Shown: positions 1 to 7,927 of the stretch, piece after piece
Position numbering within the stretch: position 1 is the first letter of the stretch
How the letters are laid out: each line of letters begins with the position of its first letter
Source of the DNA: Parvularcula sp039822105
GTDB lineage: Bacteria; Pseudomonadota; Alphaproteobacteria; Caulobacterales; Parvularculaceae
Assembly: GCA_039822105.1 (NCBI GenBank)
Contig: JBCBMW010000006.1
Span: forward strand, 1-64,000
Direction of reading: 5' to 3'
DNA length: 64,000 bases
The notes under the pieces: model-generated
Told to the model about the DNA's origin: nothing
Database searches by the model: none
Seen by the model: the letters and a program-made list of their open reading frames with translations, nothing else
Translations under genes and position numbers: made by a program

Positions 1-350
1 GCGAAACAATCCTTCGTGAGGTGGCCGAGGCCCGGACCTTCTGTCTCCTTCAAGAGGTCGAAGCGATGAAGGCCATGGGTCTTTGCCAAGGCGGTTCGCT
101 CGAGAACGCGATTGTCGTGGGCAATGACGGCGTGATCAACGAAGGCGGCCTGCGCATGGACAAAGAGTTCGTGCGTCACAAAGCGCTCGATCTCGTTGGT
201 GATCTCTATCTCTTGGGTGCGCCGCTGGGCTGCAAGATCACGGCTTACAAGCCGGGTCACACGCTCAACACGGCCCTCGCATCGGCGTTGTCCGACCACG
301 TTGTCGAGCAAACCGAGTTTGATGCTGAACTCGTTGCTGTTTCTGCTTGA
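1..350 (+). CDS. lpxC: UDP-3-O-acyl-N-acetylglucosamine deacetylase, C-terminal part
   Basis: This is the C-terminal third of LpxC, the zinc deacetylase that commits UDP-3-O-acyl-GlcNAc to lipid A synthesis in the cytoplasm. The frame is open from base 3 and runs to a TGA at 348-350, so the 5' part lies outside the window. Visible family signatures are ARTF, the GGSLENAIV stretch, and FVRHKALDLVGDLYLLG, which carries the zinc/catalytic His-Asp region. A GHTLN motif near the end also fits. The next gene, bamD, follows after 87 bases, an order often seen in alphaproteobacteria (ftsZ-lpxC-bamD). The GTG at 21 lies inside the conserved region and is not a real start. Confidence 0.95.
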   Translation, partial: ETILREVAEARTFCLLQEVEAMKAMGLCQGGSLENAIVVGNDGVINEGGLRMDKEFVRHKALDLVGDLYLLGAPLGCKITAYKPGHTLNTALASALSDHVVEQTEFDAELVAVSA

Positions 351-437
351 GAACTGTTCACGTCACGTTTTTTGCAATCCGTCTAGTGTAAGCCTAAAGG
401 CTGCCGCTTTCTGGCAGGAATTGCAGGGGTTGGTGCG

Positions 438-1307
438 ATGAACATGAGGCTGTCTTGGGCCGTTCTGGGCGCTGTGGTGCTGATGATGTCAGCATGCGCA
501 AGCGACAAGAAGGCCACCGATCGGTTTGCTTACGTCGAGCAACCCGTTGAAGTGCTTTATGAATTGGGCGCCACGGCGGCTGGCCGCCGGCGCTATGACG
601 ATGCCATCGCCTATTTTGCAGAGGTGGAGCGGCAGCATCCTTACTCGCCCTGGGCGCGGCGCTCGATGCTGATGACCGCATTCGTCCAGTATCAGACCAA
701 CGATTACGAAGAGTCCCTCGGCACGATTGACCGCTTCCTCGCCATCCACCCCGGCAACAAGGATGCGGCTTACGCCTATTACCTCCGTGCCATGAATTAC
801 TACGCGCGCATCCGGGACGTTGAGCGTGACCAGGAAGTGACACGCCAGGCATCGACGGCTCTCACCGACGTCATCCGCCGCTATCCCGACAGCGAGTATG
901 CCCGTGATGCGCAGCTGAAGCTCGACCTCACGCGTGACCACTTGGCGGGCAAGGAAATGGATATTGGCCGCTGGTATCTGCGCCGGAACCAACACGTCGC
1001 TGCGATCGGCCGCTTCAACAACGTGCTCGAGAACTATCAGACCACGTTGCACACGGAAGAAGCGCTGCACCGGATTGTCGAAGCCTATCTTGAGCTGGGT
1101 CTTTATGGTGAGGCCCGTCGGCACGCCGCGGTGCTCGGCCACAACTATCCGCAAAGCGCCTGGTACCGCGATTCCTACAGGTCCTTCCGCCGCTACGGCC
1201 AGGAAATTCCTGTTCAGTTCGCGGACGAAGACGATAACGATCGCTCAGCATCCCGCGAAACGGGCGAGCGCGGCGGCGGCCTGAGCTTCGCTGACGCGGG
1301 CCGCTAA
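438..1307 (+). CDS. bamD: outer membrane assembly lipoprotein BamD
   Basis: The 289-residue product is the essential lipoprotein of the BAM complex, which folds beta-barrel proteins into the outer membrane. The signal peptide ends in a lipobox (MSAC, Cys20), so the mature protein should be lipidated. After it come TPR-like helical repeats with the hallmark spacing YFAEVERQHPYSPWA, YYLRAMNYY and a YPDSEYA motif, and an RRNQHVAAIGRFNNVLENY repeat. Length is slightly above the usual 245-280 because of an acidic, Arg-rich C-terminal tail. AGGGG sits upstream of the ATG; a second ATG two codons on is possible. The TAA overlaps the stop of convergent purS. recN, a frequent next gene in this lineage, is absent. 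Confidence 0.95.
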   Translation: MNMRLSWAVLGAVVLMMSACASDKKATDRFAYVEQPVEVLYELGATAAGRRRYDDAIAYFAEVERQHPYSPWARRSMLMTAFVQYQTNDYEESLGTIDRFLAIHPGNKDAAYAYYLRAMNYYARIRDVERDQEVTRQASTALTDVIRRYPDSEYARDAQLKLDLTRDHLAGKEMDIGRWYLRRNQHVAAIGRFNNVLENYQTTLHTEEALHRIVEAYLELGLYGEARRHAAVLGHNYPQSAWYRDSYRSFRRYGQEIPVQFADEDDNDRSASRETGERGGGLSFADAGR

Positions 1308-1555
1308 GCGGCGTCCAGCACTTCGATCCGGTAGCTCTCCATCACCGGATTGGCGAGCAGCTTGTCACACATCGCCTTGGCCTTGTCCTCAGCGTCTGAG
1401 GCGCCATCCGCATCGGTGATATCAAGCTCGATCATCTTCCCTTGGCGGACGTTTTGCGCGCCGTCGAAGCCGAGGCCGTGAAGTGCGCCCTCGATCGCCT
1501 TGCCTTGCGGATCGAGAACGCCGTTTTTGAGGGTGACGAAAACGCGAACCTTCAT
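1304..1555 (-). CDS. purS: phosphoribosylformylglycinamidine synthase subunit PurS
   Basis: This 83-residue protein is the small structural subunit of the PurSQL FGAM synthase in de novo purine synthesis. It begins MKVRVFVTLKNGVLDPQGKA and continues with a GFDGAQNVRQGKMIEL motif, both typical of PurS, and it has the full family length. It lies 11 bases downstream of purC on the same strand, so the two are very likely co-transcribed. The purQ and purL partners that commonly follow are not here; the next gene, bamD, is convergent and its stop overlaps this one. Confidence 0.95.
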   Translation of the reverse strand: MKVRVFVTLKNGVLDPQGKAIEGALHGLGFDGAQNVRQGKMIELDITDADGASDAEDKAKAMCDKLLANPVMESYRIEVLDAA

Positions 1556-1566
1556 AAGCCTATGCC

Positions 1567-2340
1567 CTATTTGGAGCTAACAAGGACGGGTCCGGAGCTA
1601 TCGCCCGGCGTATCGTCATTGCGCAAGATTCCAAGGCGCCGAGCGACCTCGCGGTAGCCTTCGACCACATTGCCGAGGTCTTTGCGGAAACGATCCTTAT
1701 CCATCGCTTCACCGGACTGCAGATCCCAGAGGCGGCAGCTATCGGGGCTGATCTCATCGGCAAGGATGAGGCGCACCATATCGTTCTCATACTGACGACC
1801 AAACTCAAGTTTGAAGTCGATCAGCCGGATATGCGCGGCCGCGAACACGCCAGAGAGATAGTCATTCACCCGCAGGGCGTAGGCCATCATCTCATCGATC
1901 TCTTGCGGGCTCGCCCAACCCCAGGCCGTGATGTGGTCTTCCGACACCATGGGGTCACCGAGCTTGTCGTCCTTGAAATAGAACTCGACCACCGAACGGG
2001 GCAGGGTCTCGCCTTCTTTGAGGCCAAGGCGGGTGCAAATCGAACCCGCAGCCACGTTGCGCACCACCACTTCGAGCGGGATGATCTCTACATGCCGGAT
2101 CAGTTGCTCCCGCATGTTAATGCGCTTGATGAAGTGGGTCGGGATGCCGATCCGTTCGAGCCCGAGCATAATGAACTCGGAGATACGGTTGTTGAGCACG
2201 CCTTTGCCCTCAAGGACGGCGTGTTTCTTGTTGTTGAAGGCGGTCGCGTCGTCCTTGAAAAACTGGATCAGCGTGCCGGGCTCAGGACCCTCGTAAAGGA
2301 TCTTGGCTTTGCCTTCGTAGATTTGCTTGCCGCGGGCCAT
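1567..2340 (-). CDS. purC: SAICAR synthase (phosphoribosylaminoimidazole-succinocarboxamide synthase)
   Basis: PurC joins CAIR and aspartate with ATP to make SAICAR in purine synthesis. The 257-residue product is full length and starts MARGKQIYEGKAKILYEGP, the conserved nucleotide-binding strand pair. Later motifs include KDDATAFNNKK, VVVRNVAAGS and IDFKLEFGR, all standard for the family. It is first in a purC-purS pair transcribed leftward; the promoter should lie in the 164-base divergent region shared with the DUF1476 gene. A short low-complexity C-terminal tail follows the last conserved helix. Confidence 0.97.
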   Translation of the reverse strand: MARGKQIYEGKAKILYEGPEPGTLIQFFKDDATAFNNKKHAVLEGKGVLNNRISEFIMLGLERIGIPTHFIKRINMREQLIRHVEIIPLEVVVRNVAAGSICTRLGLKEGETLPRSVVEFYFKDDKLGDPMVSEDHITAWGWASPQEIDEMMAYALRVNDYLSGVFAAAHIRLIDFKLEFGRQYENDMVRLILADEISPDSCRLWDLQSGEAMDKDRFRKDLGNVVEGYREVARRLGILRNDDTPGDSSGPVLVSSK

Positions 2341-2504
2341 GGTGTGGCTCCTTCAAAACAAAAAGGCGCAGGGAAGGGCGGCGAGGCCATCCGAGCGCCG
2401 GGAGCCTGCGCAGCTAACACGTCTCTTGCGCTGTCGCAAAGCGGTTTGACGCGGGACAAGACACGCCTAGGAGAACCTTTCAAACCCTTGAGAATGAGTG
2501 GATC
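2341..2504. promoter_or_regulatory. divergent purC / DUF1476 intergenic region
   Basis: These 164 bases separate the leftward purC and the rightward DUF1476 gene and must carry both promoters. On the + strand a TTGACG at 2446-2451 is followed after 16 bases by TAGGAG, a weak sigma70-like pair for the DUF1476 gene. I see no clear operator. Confidence 0.35.
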
Positions 2505-2819
2505 ATGACGACCTTTGATGAGCGCGAAAAGCAGTTCGAAGCCAAGTTTGCCAACGACCAAGAGCTAAAATTCAAAATCGAAGCCCGGCGCGACAAGATC
2601 GTGGGAACCTGGGCGGCTGGTAAGCTCGGCAAAACCGGCGGCGATATCGAGGCCTACGCCTCCACCGTTGTGCGCGCTGACCTGAAAGAACCAGGCGACC
2701 AGGATGTGTTTGAGAAACTGCGCGCCGACCTGCCTGAGGGCGATGTCAGCGATGACGAAATCCGCGCGGAGATGGACAAGGCTTTGGCTCAAGCTGAGGA
2801 CGAACTCGGTCCGAAATAA
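2505..2819 (+). CDS. DUF1476 protein, zeta-type ATP synthase inhibitor
   Basis: The 104-residue product matches the DUF1476 family, known in Paracoccus as the zeta subunit that inhibits ATP hydrolysis by the F1 ATPase in alphaproteobacteria. It begins MTTFDEREKQFEAKFANDQE, the family signature and the inhibitory helix, followed by FKIEARRDKIVGTWAAGKLG and an acidic helical C-terminus. It is cytoplasmic, with no signal peptide. It is divergent from purC, a common arrangement in this class. Function is inferred from the family. Confidence 0.92.
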   Translation: MTTFDEREKQFEAKFANDQELKFKIEARRDKIVGTWAAGKLGKTGGDIEAYASTVVRADLKEPGDQDVFEKLRADLPEGDVSDDEIRAEMDKALAQAEDELGPK

Positions 2820-2905
2820 GTTATTCCCGCGTCGGTAATGGCATTGCCCGTGCCGTGCGATACATCCAAAACGCTCCCAACAACGATAATGGATTGAGGA
2901 CAATC

Positions 2906-3664
2906 ATGGTGGACCGACTGAAGGGCAAACGGGCATTCATCACCGGCGGGGCGCAGGGCCTCGGCTTGGCCATGGGCAAGATGTTCATGGCCGAGGGCGC
3001 AGATGTGGCGCTCACTGATGTGCAGACGGATAAAGTGGCAGCTGCCGCCGAAGAGATGGGTGCAGCCGCTGGCATCGAGCATGACGTGACCAGCGACGAC
3101 GCCTGGAAAGCTGCTCTTGCGGCAGCTGCTGAGGAGATGGGCGGGATCGATATCCTGGTCCACAACGCCGGCATCGGTAGCTTCGGCAACATCGAGTCGG
3201 AGACCTATGAGACCTATCGGAAGGTCTGCGCCATCGATATGGATTCGGTCTTTATCGGCACCCAGGCCGCGATGCCGTATCTGAAAGAAAGTCAGCCTGC
3301 GTCGATTATCATCATTTCTTCTGTGGCCGGACAAGTGGCTGACGGCAACTTCTTGTCCTACAACGTGGCAAAAGCTGGCGTGGCGATGATGTCGAAGTCG
3401 ATCGCGCTTCATTGCGCCCGTTCGCAGCTGCAGATCACCTGCAACTCGATCCACCCGGTCTTCACCCGGACGCCGATCCTCGATCCGATGATTGAGCTGC
3501 GCGGCAGCCAGGAAGAGGGCGAAAAGGCGCTGGTCAAACAGATCCCGATGCGGCGGCTGGGTGAGCCCACCGACGTTGCGGCACTGGCGACCTTCCTTGC
3601 GTCCGATGAATCAAACTTCATCACCGGGTCGCAGTACAACGTGGACGGCGGCATCACCGCCTAA
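2906..3664 (+). CDS. SDR family oxidoreductase
   Basis: This 252-residue classical short-chain dehydrogenase/reductase has an N-terminal nucleotide-binding motif TGGAQGLG, a HNAG motif, the catalytic Ser in IISSVAG, and YxxxK as YNVAK. An acidic residue after beta-2 (ALTDV) suggests NAD(H) rather than NADP(H). The C-terminal ITGSQYNVDGGITA is standard. I chose the ATG at 2906 because GAGGA sits 6 bases upstream; an earlier in-frame start at 2855 would add unconserved residues. The substrate cannot be deduced; cyclopentanol dehydrogenase and 3-oxoacyl-ACP reductase are close relatives. It is convergent with the FkbM gene. Confidence 0.9.
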   Translation: MVDRLKGKRAFITGGAQGLGLAMGKMFMAEGADVALTDVQTDKVAAAAEEMGAAAGIEHDVTSDDAWKAALAAAAEEMGGIDILVHNAGIGSFGNIESETYETYRKVCAIDMDSVFIGTQAAMPYLKESQPASIIIISSVAGQVADGNFLSYNVAKAGVAMMSKSIALHCARSQLQITCNSIHPVFTRTPILDPMIELRGSQEEGEKALVKQIPMRRLGEPTDVAALATFLASDESNFITGSQYNVDGGITA

Positions 3665-3673
3665 CGGCTTCCT

Positions 3674-4525
3674 TTATTCAGGCAGGCGAAGAAGCGCGTT
3701 CATCTTCGTCTCGCCCTCGCGGACATAGCCGTTCTGCTCGCAGAATGCGGCGGGCGAAGCGTTGCGCTCGTCGTCAATCTCCACACAGATGACTTTCGGC
3801 CAAAGCGACCGGTCGGCCTGTTCGAACAGCGGCGTCAGCGCTGCGATCTCGTGTCCCTCGATGTCGATCTTCATGGCCTCGATGCGGGTGACGTTGTGGC
3901 GGGCAAGCAACGAGGGCAGGGTTATGCCCTCAACGCTCATGCCGCCCGCGTCATCGCCAATCGCATTCCGTCCACGGTTTTCTTCATCAATCGCGAAAGA
4001 CACCGGACCGTTCTCCGGCGTGATCGCGACAGGCTCGACTTTCCAGTCGCGCACACCTGAAGCTTCATAGTTGAACGTCAGGCGAGACCTGAGCGTGGGG
4101 TCAGGCTCCACCGCCAGGATCTGAAACGCGGCGCCTCGCGCCCGCGCTTCGGCATGGAGGGCGAGGCCGTAGAGGCCCACATTGGCCCCCACATCGAGAA
4201 AAAGAGGCGTATCAGGAGCGCCGTGGTCGAACAGGGCGGATGCGAGGAACGCCCTTTCTTCGTCATCCCAGAACTGGCTCGCAGAATAGCACCGCTTTTC
4301 ACAAATGTTCCCGGTCGGATGAAGTCGCGCTTTCTCGGTTCCAAAGACAGGGACATCATAGATCGCGCCGGGGACCTTGCCGCCTGCGAGTTTGAAGAGA
4401 TTGGTCTGCAGCTGAAAACCGATCCAGTCACGCCGCTTGAGCACTTGCGCGCGGGCGTGGGCCCAGGCCTGAAGCGGTGTCGGCCGATAGGCGCCGAAGG
4501 GTTTGCTCTCGTCTCTGTCGTCCAC
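3674..4525 (-). CDS. FkbM family methyltransferase
   Basis: The 283-residue product is a SAM-dependent methyltransferase of the FkbM type. The SAM-binding motif is FLDVGANVGLYGLAL, followed by the acidic EPDP strand, then MKIDIEGHEIAAL and CVEIDDE, the last two highly characteristic of FkbM. The likely start is GTG at 4525, just beyond the purB stop at 4546; the open frame extends upstream inside purB but that part is not conserved. It is probably co-transcribed with purB. FkbM enzymes O-methylate sugars or polyketides; the target here is unknown. Confidence 0.85.
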   Translation of the reverse strand: MDDRDESKPFGAYRPTPLQAWAHARAQVLKRRDWIGFQLQTNLFKLAGGKVPGAIYDVPVFGTEKARLHPTGNICEKRCYSASQFWDDEERAFLASALFDHGAPDTPLFLDVGANVGLYGLALHAEARARGAAFQILAVEPDPTLRSRLTFNYEASGVRDWKVEPVAITPENGPVSFAIDEENRGRNAIGDDAGGMSVEGITLPSLLARHNVTRIEAMKIDIEGHEIAALTPLFEQADRSLWPKVICVEIDDERNASPAAFCEQNGYVREGETKMNALLRLPE

Positions 4526-4545
4526 GTCGCAGGCTGCTCTTTCGC

Positions 4546-5850
4546 TTAGGAACCGAACACCCGCTCGAAGATCACGTCCACATTTTTCGTGTGGTAGCCC
4601 ATGTCGAAAAGCGGTTCGATTTCTGCCGCGGGCAGCGCTGCGGTTACTTCTGGGTCGGCTTTCAGGAGGCTGAGGAAATCGGCGCCTTCCTCCCACACCT
4701 TCATCGCGTTGCGTTGAACAAGGCGGTAGGAGTCTTCGCGGCTAACCCCCGCTTGGGTGAGGGCGAGGAGCACGCGCTGGGAGAAAACGAGGCCCCGTAA
4801 GAGGTCGACGTTTTTCTGCATGTTTTCGGGGTGGACGACGAGGTTCTCGACGACCCCTGCGAGGCGATGCAGAGCAAAGTCGAGATGGGTCGTCGCATCT
4901 GGCCCGATACCGCGTTCGACCGACGAGTGGCTGATATCCCGCTCGTGCCACAGGGCGACGTTCTCCATCGCTGGTGTCACCGCGGAGCGCACAAGGCGCG
5001 CAAGCCCGGTCAGGTTCTCGGTGAGCACCGGGTTCCGCTTATGCGGCATCGCTGATGAGCCTTTTTGGCCTTTGGAGAAGAACTCCTCTGCCTCCAGAAC
5101 TTCCGTCCGCTGCATATGACGGATCTCAGTCGCGAGCCTTTCGACTGATGACGCGATAACGCCGAGCGCCGCAAAGTAAGCCGCGTGCCGGTCGCGGGGG
5201 ATCACTTGGGTCGAAACGGGCTCAGGTTTGAGGCCCAGCTTGTCGGCCACATAGACCTCCACCTCAGGGCTCACATTGGCAAAGGTCCCCACCGCGCCGG
5301 ACAGGGCGCAGGTTGCGATCTCCTCGCGCGCCGTCTTCAAACGCTGCAGGCCGCGATCAAACTCCGCATAGAAACCAGCCAGCTTCACACCAAACGTTGT
5401 CGGCTCGGCGTGGATACCGTGGCTGCGGCCGATGGTGAGGGTGTGTTTATGCTCTTCAGCTCTCCCTTTAAGGGCGGCGAGCACCCGCTCCATGCCCTCA
5501 ATCAGCATGTCTGACGCGCGGGCGAGCTGCACCGAAAGTGTCGTGTCCAGAATATCGGAGCTGGTAAGGCCTTGGTGGACGAACCGGGCCTCATCGCCGA
5601 CATGTTCTGCCAAATGGGTCAGAAAGGCGATGACATCGTGCTTGGTTTCCGCCTCGATCTCGTGGATCCGCTCTACCGAAAACTCTGCCTTCGAACCTTT
5701 GTCCCAGACAACCTTGGCGGCCTCTTCAGGGATGACGCCGAGCTTGGCCATGGCTTCAGCGGCATAGGCTTCGATCTCAAACCAGATGCGAAACTTGGTC
5801 GCGTCGCTCCACAGCTCAATCATAGGCGGGCGGGCATAGCGGGGGATCAT
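4546..5850 (-). CDS. purB: adenylosuccinate lyase
   Basis: PurB cleaves SAICAR to AICAR and adenylosuccinate to AMP. The 434-residue protein starts MIPRYARPPMIELWSD at 5850, the usual family N-terminus; an upstream ATG at 5907 would overlap the divergent neighbour. It has TKHDVIAFLTH, the substrate-binding LTSSDILDT, RSHGIHAEP with a catalytic His, and the signature GSSAMPHKRNP carrying the mobile catalytic Ser. It lies about 2.2 kb from purC/purS on the same strand but in a separate unit with the FkbM gene downstream. Confidence 0.97.
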   Translation of the reverse strand: MIPRYARPPMIELWSDATKFRIWFEIEAYAAEAMAKLGVIPEEAAKVVWDKGSKAEFSVERIHEIEAETKHDVIAFLTHLAEHVGDEARFVHQGLTSSDILDTTLSVQLARASDMLIEGMERVLAALKGRAEEHKHTLTIGRSHGIHAEPTTFGVKLAGFYAEFDRGLQRLKTAREEIATCALSGAVGTFANVSPEVEVYVADKLGLKPEPVSTQVIPRDRHAAYFAALGVIASSVERLATEIRHMQRTEVLEAEEFFSKGQKGSSAMPHKRNPVLTENLTGLARLVRSAVTPAMENVALWHERDISHSSVERGIGPDATTHLDFALHRLAGVVENLVVHPENMQKNVDLLRGLVFSQRVLLALTQAGVSREDSYRLVQRNAMKVWEEGADFLSLLKADPEVTAALPAAEIEPLFDMGYHTKNVDVIFERVFGS

Positions 5851-5897
5851 GGCGAAGTCCTTGTCATCGGCGGCGGCAACTTCCAAAGACGAAGCGG

Positions 5898-6281
5898 ATG
5901 AACCCAAAGGTCAAAACGATCAAGTACGACTGCCTCAAATGCCCCGCCTATTGCTGTTCTTACGAGCATATTCCTTGTGATGATGATGATCAAAAGCGCC
6001 TCGCCAAACATTTCGGCCTGACCAAGAAAGAGGCCAAGGCGCGCTTCACCAAGAAGGGCGATAAGGACAACCCGCGCGTGCTGCGTCACAAATGGGACGA
6101 GCACTATGGGTCGGTTTGCCGGTTCCTCGACAGTGAGACCCGCGGCTGCACGGTTTACGATGCGCGACCTGAGATCTGCCGGGATTTTCCGACGCAGAAG
6201 CGCTGCGGCTACTACGACTTTCTGATGTTCGAGCGCGAGGTGCAGGAAGACGACGAATGGGTCGCAACGACCCGTTCGTAG
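5898..6281 (+). CDS. YkgJ-type cysteine cluster protein
   Basis: This 127-residue cytoplasmic protein belongs to the YkgJ/UPF0153 group of putative zinc- or iron-chelating proteins. Its Cys pattern is CLKCPAYCC near residue 12, then VCRFLD, GCTVYDARPEICRDFP and RCGYYD. The YDARPEICRDFP segment is the strongest match. It is divergent from purB and its stop is just 2 bases from the end of the convergent lysozyme gene. The biochemical function of the family is unsettled. Confidence 0.85.
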   Translation: MNPKVKTIKYDCLKCPAYCCSYEHIPCDDDDQKRLAKHFGLTKKEAKARFTKKGDKDNPRVLRHKWDEHYGSVCRFLDSETRGCTVYDARPEICRDFPTQKRCGYYDFLMFEREVQEDDEWVATTRS

Positions 6282-6283
6282 CG

Positions 6284-7255
6284 TCAGCGTTTGTGGTTAT
6301 TCCAGTCGTCGATCCGCGCCATGATCACAAAGATCGCGGCCAAAACGGCGATGACACCCGCCACGATGATCACAGCTTCGCTGATATTCTCGGCGCGAAT
6401 GGCTGAGAGGAAAGCAGGCACGGTTTCGGCCTCGCCAGCTTCCACCGCATCGCGAAGTTCTTTCAGCTCAACGCCGATCTCGCGCGCTTTTTCCGCGAGC
6501 TCCTGCGGCGTCGCGTCTTCAAGCTCGGTGAGATCGATGTTTTCAAACGGATCGTCGGAGGTTTCGGGCGCCTCTGGATCGGCCGTTTCTGGCGGAGTGG
6601 TCGTGTCGGGCGTGGTCGCCGTGTCGCTGGAGCTGCCGCTCTCATCGGTATCGAGGATGGCTGCGCCAGCCGCAGCAACGCCAGCACCGCCGGCGACGGT
6701 GGAGCCCTGGACGGTGCGCGATTCCGACAAATTGTTCCGGCGCGGGGTGGCTTCTTCGACAGCGTTGCCGCGAACCTGTGAAGCCTCCGCTTCGGTCAGC
6801 GCGTCGTCGCTATAGCCCTGGAGGAACAGGTCCGCTTCCGCTTCGCGGCGGCGTTTCAGGCCAGAGACCACTTGGCCACCTGCCTTGTTCCACCACTGCA
6901 TGGCTTCGGCGCAGCCCACATAGTTCTTTTGATTGAGGCGCTTGATGAAGGTCGAACCCTTCATCCCGTTCACCCCGATATTGTAGGTGATCGAAACCAG
7001 CGCATCGAACATGTTTTGGGTGATATCGACCTTCACCGCCTTGGTGACGGCGTTTTCATACTGCCCGAGGTCGTTGCGGAGGATGTCCTCGGCTTCCTCT
7101 TCGGTGATCGTCAGACCGGGTGTGACCTCCGGCGGCCCAGCGTGGTCGGTGTGGCCGTAACCGATGGTCCAGACCCCCACGATGTCCTGGTACGCTTCGA
7201 GCTCAAGGCCTTCGAAATCCTTGATGAGCGCTAGTCCGTTTTGCCCAATCCGCAT
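6284..7255 (-). CDS. GH24 (phage-type) lysozyme with C-terminal membrane anchor
   Basis: The first 160 residues form a T4-lysozyme-like GH24 muramidase that would cut the peptidoglycan glycan backbone. The catalytic Glu-Asp-Thr pattern is intact: E in FEGLEL, D in AYQD and T in VWTIGYGHT. GLKRRREAEADLF closes the domain. Next is a long Thr/Pro/Asp/Glu-rich linker (about residues 205-255), a helical segment, and one hydrophobic span (AVIIVAGVIAVLAAIFVIMA) before a short Lys/Arg-containing tail, suggesting membrane anchoring. I prefer the ATG at 7255 (GGGGA five bases upstream); earlier ATGs at 7261, 7267 and 7288 are possible. No phage genes surround it, so it looks domesticated. There is no standard signal peptide. 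Confidence 0.85.
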   Translation of the reverse strand: MRIGQNGLALIKDFEGLELEAYQDIVGVWTIGYGHTDHAGPPEVTPGLTITEEEAEDILRNDLGQYENAVTKAVKVDITQNMFDALVSITYNIGVNGMKGSTFIKRLNQKNYVGCAEAMQWWNKAGGQVVSGLKRRREAEADLFLQGYSDDALTEAEASQVRGNAVEEATPRRNNLSESRTVQGSTVAGGAGVAAAGAAILDTDESGSSSDTATTPDTTTPPETADPEAPETSDDPFENIDLTELEDATPQELAEKAREIGVELKELRDAVEAGEAETVPAFLSAIRAENISEAVIIVAGVIAVLAAIFVIMARIDDWNNHKR

Positions 7256-7403
7256 GGTCATCCCCATAAACCCGCCAAACTGTAGCATGGTCCTCAGGTT
7301 TGATCATCCTTTTAACCAGACTTGAAGTCCCAAACGCGACAAGACGGGACACGGTCTCCAGACGGTTGTTCTGAACGAATGAGGTCGTTAATGGCTGCGC
7401 AAA

Positions 7404-7427
7404 TCGCGGGTTCGTGAATAACCGCGA
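7404..7427 (+). repeat. inverted repeat in the dksA leader
   Basis: TCGCG(G)GTT and AACCGCGA pair around a 7-base spacer, about 33 bases before the chosen dksA start. It could be a leader hairpin or an operator. There is no T-run, so it is not a terminator. Confidence 0.35.
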
Positions 7428-7459
7428 GATGGGCAGGGCAAGGAATGCGGGAGGTGACC

Positions 7460-7876
7460 GTGGCTGTCGCGGAAACAGAAGACTACCGCCCGAGCGATGA
7501 TGAGCCGTTCATGAATGAACGGCAGCTCGAGTATTTTCGTCGTAAGCTTCTCGACTGGAAGGCTGATATTCTTCGGCAAAGTCGGGACACGCTGGCAGAG
7601 ATGAAGGACGCAACGCTCCACGCGCCGGATCCAACGGACCGGGCGTCATCGGAGACCGATCACGCCCTTGAGCTGAGGACCCGTGATCGTCAGCGGAAGC
7701 TGATCGCCAAAATCGACTCAGCGATTCGCCGAATAGATGAGGGCGAGTACGGTTATTGTTCTGAGACCGGAGATCCGATCTCGCTGCAACGACTGGAAGC
7801 GCGGCCGACGGCGACACTCTCCCTGGAGGCGCAGGAACGTCACGAGCGGCGTGAGAAAGTCCACCGCGACGACTGA
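7460..7876 (+). CDS. dksA: DksA/TraR family transcription factor (Cys-poor type)
   Basis: DksA binds the RNA polymerase secondary channel and, with ppGpp, adjusts rRNA and amino-acid promoters. The 138-residue product has MNERQLEYFRRKLLDWK, the long coiled coil with DRASSETDHALELRTRDR at its tip, and a C-terminal globular part with LEARPTATLSLEAQERHERRE. Only one Cys (YCSETG) remains of the usual four zinc ligands, a variant known in alphaproteobacteria. GTG at 7460 is preferred because GGGAGG sits 5 bases upstream; ATG at 7445 is the alternative. It stands alone between the divergent lysozyme gene and the export locus. Confidence 0.92.
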   Translation: MAVAETEDYRPSDDEPFMNERQLEYFRRKLLDWKADILRQSRDTLAEMKDATLHAPDPTDRASSETDHALELRTRDRQRKLIAKIDSAIRRIDEGEYGYCSETGDPISLQRLEARPTATLSLEAQERHERREKVHRDD

Positions 7877-7927
7877 ATCAGCGCATGTAGGCACCGATGC
7901 GCAATCTGGGGTGATGAGGAGGCTGGC

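Noticed and set aside
6284..7255. Lysozyme as evidence for a prophage
   Set aside because: Flanking genes are chromosomal housekeeping genes (purB, dksA); no integrase, holin, capsid or attachment repeats were seen.
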